Of a stretch of DNA of 64,000 bases, positions 55,919 through 64,000 are shown one piece after another. The translations under genes and the position numbers were made by a program. Below the pieces are notes generated by a model. The model searched no databases. It had not been told where the DNA came from and saw nothing but the letters and a program-made list of their open reading frames with translations. Source of the stretch: Spinacia oleracea (Eukaryota; Streptophyta; Magnoliopsida; Caryophyllales; Amaranthaceae); contig NC_079492.1 in the NCBI RefSeq assembly GCF_020520425.1, positions 70,733,671 to 70,797,670 on the forward strand. The letters run 5' to 3'. Position 1 is the first letter of the stretch, and each line of letters opens with the position of its first letter.

Positions 55919-56583
55919 GATCACCTGCCTATATAAATGGGTCACCAGCCAATATATATATGTAGTTCCTCATTTATTGTCCATGGTACGTGAGCCCACA
56001 ATCAATGTAGAATACATTACTGTACTTAGAGAGATATCAACATTAACTAACTTAAACATAAGAGGAAGATCCTCGAATCATCCCCAAGCTAGTTAACCAT
56101 ATCATTGTACAGGCTATCGTCGACACACAAGACAAAGAAGATCAGATCGGCAAAACACTAATCCAAATCCTCAACCAGAACAACTTTCAAGATCGAGTTC
56201 ACTTATATAATAGAGATTCCAATATATATACGTCATCAAAAAACCATATTGGTTGTTCATCGATCTTTTTTTTTAACACATAGCCATCCGATTTATCGGA
56301 ATTTATCTCCAACTACGTCCGGATTCATCTTATTTCACACATCATACTTATAATAGGTGAGTCTCCCAATAAAGGATTTGTGATCAAAAGCTTAAGATTG
56401 CAATTTGATACTTCCTACATCGTGTAAAAAACAGAAGAAAACAAAATGAAGTTAAACTAACTTGTACCGACTGCCTATCAATCCTGGATTTATGGTGATT
56501 ACTAAACTTAAATATTAGACAAAACAAAATGAACAATCTAATTTATTTCAATAATACGTACTATTAGCAATCATTGGTTTATA
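55919..56583. other. Right flank of Gypsy 2
   Basis: Starts gatcacctgcctatataaatgg, continuing the left flank at 46747. No coding frame. The T run at 56270-56275 and AT-rich remainder hold nothing recognisable. Confidence 0.35.
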
Positions 56584-56914
56584 CTCCTTTGTCTCTTAAT
56601 ACTCGCACCGCTTTTCTTTTTGTACCGTCCCTCAATACTTACACCGCTTCTATAAATTTTAATTTATTATCAATATTATATTATTTCTCACATTTACCTA
56701 TAAACCTACATACACCCCTACTGCTTACAAAAAATCATTTAAAAAATTCACACCCCCACTACACACTCCCCACTCCCCAACCCTTACACATTTCCCTCTA
56801 ACTATATTTAAAAAATACCCCATTATCAAATAACACCCATAAAATTAATTAGTCAATTCAAGTGACTTAAATTCCGTATCGGTCAAACCGGTGCGAGTAT
56901 TAAAGGACGAAGAA
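56584..56914. mobile_element. Stowaway-type MITE, diverged
   Basis: Same family as the MITE split at 18087-25718: ctcctttgtctcttaatact at one end and gtgcgagtattaaaggacga at the other, with internal cttctataaat and tcacatttacct shared with that copy. TA precedes it; the right TA is lost. Confidence 0.75.
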
Positions 56915-57013
56915 CGCACGCTATAATGGACCGAAGTTAGTGATTATATATTGTGATGCTAATAAAAATAATAATAAACTAAAAATTTAGATTGCGAGGT
57001 GCCATGTTTGGAC

Positions 57014-57245
57014 TAGAGAATGAATGTTGTTGTATTCTGATGAAATGAATGTTGGAGTAACGCTCTTTATATGGGCGACTAAGGCGAGTCATGTGTATTT
57101 GTGTTAGCGTGTAAACATCTAGTACTAGTCCTTTGTTACAACCTCACATGGAACAAATATTAGTGGTAGGAGAAGGAACAAATTAAAATGTATTTAAAAT
57201 AAGAACTGCAAAGTTTAAACTTTAAAGTCAAAACCCCAACTTTAA
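57014..57245 (-). promoter_or_regulatory. Orphan copy of the expansin upstream region
   Basis: tagagaatgaatgttgttgt and the blocks gcgactaaggcgagt and caacctcacatgga match the expansin leader and promoter at 35613-35850 in the same order and orientation. The TATA equivalent is ttatatgg near 57069. No expansin exon lies downstream of it (towards lower coordinates), so only the promoter survives. Confidence 0.8.
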
Positions 57246-57571
57246 AGAATCGAAGTATCTATTCAAAATAAATTTGCATATGGGTTTGAAAGAATTTTGT
57301 AACAGTTATGAAACGGACTAACAAGCACAATGTTAAAACATTATGAAATATAATAAAACTGAAAATGCTAATAACATTAATGAAACGAGGATAATATGTT
57401 TTGATCAGTGCTAAATCTATAATCTATAACCCTTAAAAAGTGGGAGCAATCCCTTATGAATAGTAACATGCACCTACTTTATTTTATTTTTTAATTTTTA
57501 TATTTTTTTTATTTTTTTTTAATATGTTGAGTAAAGTGGCTAGCTACATGTCACGGATTGATACATATATA
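57246..57571. other. AT-rich spacer
   Basis: Non-coding with long T runs at 57495-57520. Nothing recognised. Confidence 0.4.
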
Positions 57572-57805
57572 CTTCCTCCGTATTTAATTAAATGATACAC
57601 TTTTCTTTTTTGGCTTTATGATCCCCACTTTCAATTATATTAATATTTTTATCCTTTTTTGTGGTCCCTACACTTACTGACATCATTTTTTAACTACAAT
57701 AAATCATTCACTCACTACCTCATTTTCCATCTTTAATAAATTCAACTCACTATCCTAAAACTACGTGTCGGTTAAATTGTATCATTTAATTAGATACGGA
57801 GGGAG
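57572..57805. mobile_element. Stowaway-type MITE
   Basis: Inverted ends cttcctccgtatttaattaa and ttaattagatacggagggag, with TA on the left (the right one is changed to ca). 234 bases, non-coding. A different subfamily from the two ttaatact MITEs. Confidence 0.85.
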
Positions 57806-58946
57806 CATATAAATGAGAGAGATAATAATTGTAATGATTAGAGAATATAATGGACAATGCTAGGCTTCAGATGAAGACTCTTTCGTAGTAAAGGAAGATC
57901 TAGCTTGTTCTTGACAGTATTTGGGCTTAAAGCATCTGCACACAAGTAAGTTAACTAGCCTCGGGGGTGTTCAAAATCATATTTATAGTGTTTGTGTAAT
58001 AAATGCAGCTGAGCTTATTACAAATGGACAATGGCTCGTTTTAAGAGGTGTAGAACCTTGAGAGAGATGGTTGAGTTATGTTGAATTTTAGCCAAGTTGG
58101 GATATCATATCCCAAATATCCAAATTGTACGTTGATTAATATGTTCACTTTTGTGGCATCAAAGCACAATAAATTAATGAATATGACTATTTCATATACT
58201 CATAGGGTGCTAGAACACCATCGTTGCCAAATTTTAAATTTCCAGCCACAGCCAGCTACTAGTATGGTTAAAAAAAAGAACATGCCTCCTACTCTCCCTT
58301 TACCATATTAACCACCACCATTTTCTTTCCACCAGTGTCCCTTTATTGCATCAGTGCGCCCTTAGACTTACATCAATGGCGAATTACTTAGAGCAATGGC
58401 GAATTAAGAAAGTATAGATAATGACTCGATCACTAGTTAAAACATAATGTAAAATTAATTAAAATTAATTAAAATTAGACTCCCTCCACCGGCGCCATTA
58501 CCTTAGAGTGATAATTGTGAAAGAGGGGAAAAAGGAATGAGTTTTCTTTTCACTGATTTCAGTTTGGTTAATAAAGATGTTTTTCCTAATCGTAAAAGAC
58601 GATACAAACAAGCTGTATGTATTATCAGAAACCTTTGTTCAGGCCGCCTGACAAGAAAGACCGCTTTCTTGGCACGCGGGCTGACATCAAGATTTTTATT
58701 AGAAATTATTTTAAAAAGATTATTTTTTTCGAAAAAATATTTTCAATTTTGTTTTTCGGTACTAACTAAACTAGTATAAAACATAACTAAACGTAATGAA
58801 ATCATAACTAATTGAATAACAAAATTGTTAAGGTATAAAGACAAATAGTAAACTTATGAGTTGAATAGTTATGAATTTTAAACAAACTTATTATTAACTA
58901 AAACTCAGTTTAGCATTACTAAAACTCATAAAATCGTAACTAATAA
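57806..58946. other. Non-coding stretch
   Basis: AT-rich with short open frames (58078-58311, 58537-58779) that show no domain, codon bias or splice support. A palindrome-like aagaaagaccgctttctt is at 58650-58667. Nothing else is seen. Confidence 0.4.
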
Positions 58947-59051
58947 GTTCCAATGCTTAACTAATTGGTTCCATTGCTTGACTAATTAGCTTCAATGCTT
59001 AGCTAATTAGTTTCAATGCATAACTATTTGGTTCCAGTGCTTCACTAATGT
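58947..59051 (+). repeat. 21-bp minisatellite, five copies
   Basis: Exactly five 21-base units, the first gttccaatgcttaactaatt plus g, then variants such as gcttcaatgcttagctaatt and gttccagtgcttcactaatg. Each unit differs from the others by 2-5 bases. Confidence 0.88.
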
Positions 59052-61014
59052 GAGTGGGGCGAAAAAGGATGAGCGCACTTTTCCTAAGAAAACGGCTCAA
59101 ACGAATAGTTTGTAGGAGTTTCAATGCAATCATATTAAGTATAAGAGCGGAACTAAATGTGAGCGTTAGCTTCTTTTTACTAGTCTGTAGGAGTCGCCAT
59201 TCAGTTTTACAACTACATTAAGAAAACTAACAAAACCCGGTTATTTTGATGCACCAGTAAAGCCGAAGCTAAAGCAAACGCATTTGACCACAACGACCAT
59301 AAGTTCCCTGGTGATCCATGTTATAGAGATCGCTCAACGTACATCAAGCGGAGTAGAGATTGAGAGTTTAGAGGGCGTTTACTAATACGAGGAGTGCCCA
59401 GTATTAGCCCATGCGTCGATCCTTACTAGCTCAACGTGTCGACGAACGGGACATGAGTTCGACTACATTACTAATCCGAGTTGGTTTTAATGCAAAAATA
59501 ATTAACTTAAACAACGTCAAAAGGATGATTTAGATTGATCAAAGGTTCCTAGCAATAACAGATTTGCCCAGGAATATCTGATTAGTTGTGATCAATATAA
59601 CAGATTATGCGAACAGTTTTATAGGGTGATGAAAGCGATAAATAATGTAGATTTTAGGTTACAGTATAGTTTAGGCTATACTGCGGTTCTCAGGAACACT
59701 AACCACTTGTCTTTTCTAGCCTTCCTTTTCTGATTCGAACTTCCAGGTAATTGACTGGCTGTCTACTGCAATTCTTCCAAAGTTTCCTCTTGGATTCCTT
59801 AGTTTAGGCTTGAGAATTGATCATAAATTTGGTAGAATATTTAGTGGGATGAGTGCTTATGCTGGGAGAGTCTGCTTAACAATGAGTTAATACGGCAGAC
59901 GGTTGCGAATACGGGACAGAGTGAAGCTTCCGTTAATACTCAAGCTTAAGATTTTGATTGATATTTGGTATCGATTACCGTAGTTTAGAGGGTTCTATTG
60001 GTAGTGTAGTTGGTCGAAATAAGATAGACGTTGAAGAGATCGAGATTCACTGAAAATGGAATGGAAGCGTTAGAAATTTCTAGCGCGAGCCTTGGGCGGG
60101 CTGGAATTATCTAGAGCGTGTCAGGACGCGCCAGATTTACGGTCTGCTGAGTCATTGACAGCTCATTTCAGAATCTTATATGTGTCGTGATTGGCAGAAA
60201 ACCAAACTATGGCGGTAGAATATAGTGGCATTAGTGCTGGTGCACTGGAAATAAGCGGCGTGTGTATGTCACGCGCTAGAACTTTCTAGCGCTGGTGTTT
60301 TATGTCCGCAGGTTTCCATATTTTTCCAGTGTATTCCGAATTTCTATCTCATTCACGATTTTATCTCTGTAATGATATTGGTTGGAGGACAAATCTTATC
60401 TTTTCTCAAGGATTAATTGTAATGCAATATAATCACTCTGAAAATCTATCTCATATGGCTACTATTTTAGGTAGCAGTTGAACATAGTAGTTACTATAAA
60501 TGGAAGTTACAAAAAATGAAAATGTGGGTTTTAGCATCATGTCAGTCAATTACAAGTCGTCCGATGTATACTTAGGAAAGAGTTGACAAGTAGTACATGT
60601 TTGGTTTCATCATTGAACTCACCGCGCGGTTTAGGCCTAGGGACAAATGTAGGCGTCTACACTTAGCCCCCACTTTGATTGCGTCTGGTTAAGACGATAA
60701 TCAAAGTATTGGTAGACGGAGTGCATTGGAAAAACTTAGTCTAAATGAGACCAATTTCAGGCGAGGGTCTCACGCTCCCCCGAGTGATAACATTTAACTT
60801 AAGGGTCATCGTTAGGAATGTCAATAGTTCTCTCACGAGTCATTAAGAATCCATTGACCTAAACTTATATTTCTCACAGAGTCATTGAAGATGTCCAGAT
60901 GGTGAATGGATTTTTCCGAAAACAGATAATTAACTTAATTTTAAATAATGAGGGTGACATTTTTATTAGCGAGGAATGTACAAACCTGGAAGTGGAGACG
61001 AACTTTAGAGTTCA
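59052..61014. other. Probable retrotransposon debris
   Basis: No long open frame. At 60650-60682 the sequence gtaggcgtctaca is followed by cttagcccccactttg, which looks like an LTR end next to the complement of a purine tract, as in the minus-oriented Tat elements here. Words such as tctagcgcg recur at 60080, 60283 and 62010-62030. I could not define both ends of an LTR. Confidence 0.4.
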
Positions 61015-61610
61015 GATTTCCGGAATAAATAATAATGACAGAATATATAATGGCTAATACGGAATATAGAATGGTTAATACGGAATAATGACGGAATATA
61101 AAATGTCGGAATTTTAGAATAAAGAATGTAGAATTTCAGAACTGTCTGAATACAGAATTTTAAAATACAGAATATGGAATGAGGGATTAAGGAATACAAA
61201 ATGACAAAATACGTAATACAAAATGACAGAATATGGAATACTGAATGACGGAATACGGAATATAGAATGATGAAATAAGGAATATGGAATACATAATGAC
61301 GTAATATATAATAAAATGACAATATACGAAAACAAAATGACGAAATACGGAAAGAGAATGAAGGAATGGCGGAATACGGAATATGGAATGGCGGAATACA
61401 GAATGACAGAATACGAAATACAAAATGAAAAAATACGAAATAACGACATTTTTATTAATGAGGAATGATTAAACCTCGAAACGAAATACGGAATACGAAA
61501 TACAGAATATGGGATAATGGAATACAGAATACGGAATAATGACATTTTTATTAACAAGGAATGAATAAAGTTCGAAACGGAATATGGAATCCGGAATACG
61601 AAATGGAAGA
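61015..61610. repeat. Degenerate ggaata / gaatgacgg repeat tract
   Basis: About 600 bases made of ggaatacggaatatagaatg-like words with irregular period (about 10-25 bases). The complementary-strand open frames (tyrosine-, serine- and phenylalanine-rich) are products of the repeat, not genes. Confidence 0.85.
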
Positions 61611-62858
61611 ATAAAAATGATAACTTTTATTTTTTAGAAAACGGAGTTTAGACTTATCGTGGTAAACGAAAATATGTCTTCGAAAATTTTACATAATAAT
61701 TTTTTTATTTTGAAAATCCAAAAATAATTAAGAAAGAAGATTATTTTTTTAGAGAGTCGTTACCTGAATGGGTGACGGTTGTTTCCAGGAATGCCATGAT
61801 CTGTAGGTGGACCAACGGAATTCTTTATTATTTTAGAAAATAATTTATTTTTTTAAATCGTTACTCTTTCCGCGGGAAAGAAATAGAGCAAAGCTAACGG
61901 TTATTCGTGGTATACGAAGAGGGAAATGGGCAGACAGTTTTCTACAGGAGAATATTTGTGCGCCAGAATTTTCTGGCTTGTAGGACCCGAGCTCTAGAAT
62001 TTTGTAGCGCGCGTGCCTGACGCACTAGTATTTTCTAGCGCTCCTTCCTTTTATATACGGGATCTACGACTTTGTTCTTCTGCGCTTCTCTCTCGCCGTT
62101 TTCATTCGTTCTTGCTCGAATCTTGCTGTTTCTTCCACTAAAGTTGTTCCCAAGTCTTCCCATATCATTAATATGTAAGTCATTTCGCATTTAACGTGGG
62201 TTTTGGTTTGATTTTGAATAAAATTTGTGTAGACATTTATGCTCAAATTTATTTGGGGCCTTTTGATTGGCTCAATTTCATGCAATTGTTTGCTTGAATT
62301 TGATGTTTTCAACATGTGTAAATGGTCTATCATGTTGATTTTCACAAGTTTGATGATTTTAGGTAATTTTGAGCTTGTTCAAAATTAGCCCCCAAGTGTG
62401 CCTACGAATTGGTGTTGGAACACAATATTGCTAATTACCGGAGTAACAAATTCGACTCTGTTTGTCGTGAGTACTCTGTACTCCCTAAATCTCTGCTTTA
62501 TTCTTTTTACTTTATCATGATTTCTATGATTATAAGTTTAAACCCATGAATTCACAATGTGCGAATAAACTACCAAGCAAGCATCTGACTTTGTGAAATA
62601 TGATAGTCTCCCTTTATATCAGTTGAAAGATCAACAATTAGGCCATTAAGTGATTAAGATTAAATTGTTTTCCTTTTTTGTAGCATACCTTAATACACCC
62701 TTTCCTGATATGAACTGCAAGTAGAGTTTCTTCGCAAAATATCAATGGTTCGACTCGCCACCGGTAAGTATTGTGCAGCACCTCTGAAGTTCTTTCTTTG
62801 TTATTGTCTTTACGAAACAGATGATGTCAAATAGACCTTGTAGACGAATGTATGACCT
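61611..62858. other. Non-coding stretch with TATA-like site
   Basis: ttttatatacggg at 62048-62060 followed by a pyrimidine-rich leader (cttctctctcgccgtttt) resembles a promoter and leader, perhaps of a retroelement antisense ORF. No protein of known family follows. aattagcccccaagtg at 62383-62398 is another purine-tract-like complement. Confidence 0.35.
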
Positions 62859-63418
62859 GTTGTGGGATCTTTTACGGTGATGACGTGTCACGCGTTCCTC
62901 GAAGGTATCATGTATGAGCTAGCACGAACCTCTGGCAACCTGCAAAACAAGAATATTCCCGTAGGAATATTCCCTCCGATGCCTAAGTAAGTATAGGCTA
63001 GAGAGAGAAGTAATTTAAGAGAGAAGGCAGAGCAAAGATAGTTTTAAGGTAGGTGGGAATGAATTGATTACCCTTCTACCTAAGGATCTGCACTATTTAT
63101 AGTGCTAGGGTTTCCTTGGGAATCGGTCCCTTATTCCTGGCTGCATGATTTGGATGCTTTGTAAGATCGGGACACATGTCCGATAGTAGGAGACTTGATT
63201 AGACCTGGTGGGCCTCTTGAGCGTTGGGCTTATTAGGTATAATGGATCAGGATCCTCCTGGGCAAATAGGTCTCATGACCTAGTGATTGGTCTTGGATCT
63301 TGAATGTGGGTATGAGCTATGTGATATTTCGAGGTATGCCTGTTGGTGGGCCTTTGGGCCAACTTACTGGGCCATCATAGTACAGCCATGTGGTGCTTTT
63401 TAGTTTAGGCCACATCAT
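62859..63418 (-). repeat. LTR of a third Tat-type element (element continues beyond window)
   Basis: The right end ttaggccacatca at 63418-63419 is followed by tttgcccctcaagg, the complement of a purine tract, exactly as at the left end of Gypsy 1. On the minus strand ctataaatag lies near 63094-63103 as TATA box. The left end is uncertain; tgttgtggga at 62859 is one candidate. Confidence 0.5.
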
Positions 63419-63419
63419 T

Positions 63420-64000
63420 TGCCCCTCAAGGAGTATGCCCCTCGCCTATGTGGGGTAGGCTTCTTGACATGGTGGAGTGCCACGTGTGGTTGCTTTTCAG
63501 AGCTTGGTTTCTCCTTTAAAACGTTCAGAAATCGTTTATTTCCTCTCATTTTCCTTTTGTTGTTTCAAAGTGATTTTTATGGAGAGAGAAAACGAATTCC
63601 TTGTCGAAGATTTTTTGTGTTTGCATTAGGTATTCTTGGATTCTTCGTTCAGTGTTCTTGGAGCTTGGACGATTTTGTTTAATCTTTTCATCAGTTTGAT
63701 CACTCTTTGGTAAGTATTTTCAATAACTTCTTGTTTCTGCATGCTTATGAAATTTCCTTTGTTTTTGATGTTTTAATCTCTTGGGGAGGCGTCCTATTAG
63801 TTTCTGCGCTCTTTTTTCCTTTTTTCTAAAGTCAGACATCATGTTCCCTATGCAGGACGGCATGGCTCGTATTAGGAAAACAACCAATGTGGGTGCATGG
63901 GCAGCGCCGCGAGAGAGGGACAACAGGGTTCCTTTTTCAAGCCCGCCCCAAGGAAATAGTGAAGGAAATAATGCCCTTGGTCCAAGTATGCATTCAATGT
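63420..64000 (+). CDS. Start of antisense ORF of the third Tat-type element (partial)
   Basis: A leader with an intron (tttg|gtaagt near 63710, ctatgcag at 63855) leads to ATG 63862 and a 46-codon open frame running off the window (MARIRKTTNVGAWAAPRERD...). Its place, next to the purine-tract side of an LTR and pointing into the element, matches the antisense ORFs of Gypsy 1 and 2. No conserved domain falls within the visible part, so the call rests on position only. Confidence 0.4.

Noticed and set aside
58537..58779. 80-residue ORF
   Set aside because: No domain, no splice or promoter signals, AT-biased composition like the surrounding non-coding DNA.
61005..61557. Tyrosine- and serine-rich minus-strand ORFs (up to 147 residues)
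   Set aside because: Low-complexity products of the ggaata repeat tract.

Overview
The window reads as repeat-rich nuclear DNA of a flowering plant, most probably a eudicot. It is AT-rich and has short GT-AG introns, two NAC-domain genes, an alpha-expansin, GRF zinc-finger genes, Mutator-like (MULE), CACTA and Stowaway DNA transposons, a Copia element and several Tat-lineage Ty3/Gypsy retrotransposons. An Amaranthaceae-type genome is my guess only; nothing in the window fixes the species.

Layout. (1) 1-17 kb: a loose cluster of small intron-bearing genes. It holds the last exons of an unknown gene, an intronless XRCC3-like RecA-family gene (795-1613), a multi-exon minus-strand gene with AT-hooks and a Ulp1-like C-terminus that looks broken (1901-5794), a 122-bp tandem array (6309-8474), an unknown two-exon gene (9166-9712), a five-exon gene joining a PB1-like domain to the domain shared with the Ulp1-type gene (10076-11776), a GRF zinc-finger gene (12185-12720) and two tandem NAC-domain genes (13153-14127; 14794-16736, damaged). 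(2) 18.1-25.7 kb: a three-layer nest. A Stowaway-type MITE is split by a 7.3-kb autonomous-type MULE, whose transposase gene is split in turn by a 1.3-kb MULE; target-site duplications support each layer. The big MULE also carries an F-box gene and a GRF-type gene. (3) 25.7-34 kb: small repeats, a tRNA-derived SINE, an inverted-repeat element, and a Copia element (28482-33875) inserted in another Stowaway MITE. (4) 34.4-35.6 kb: an intact three-exon alpha-expansin gene, the clearest ordinary host gene here. (5) 35.9-55.9 kb: two complete but mutated Tat-type Gypsy elements in opposite orientations, each with an extra antisense ORF. The first has gag-protease and RT-RNaseH-integrase in one frame, separated by a UAG in a TMV-like readthrough context. 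(6) 56-64 kb: MITEs, an orphan copy of the expansin promoter, minisatellites, LTR-like debris and the start of another Tat element running off the window.

The genes do not form a pathway. The host-type gene is the expansin (cell-wall loosening). The left cluster has families (PB1-like, GRF, Ulp1-like) that also occur in or beside plant transposons, so it may itself be partly transposon-derived. Many lesions are one-base indels in homopolymers, so some apparent pseudogenes could be assembly errors. All exon models were built by eye from splice signals and reading-frame continuity and have not been tested with transcripts.
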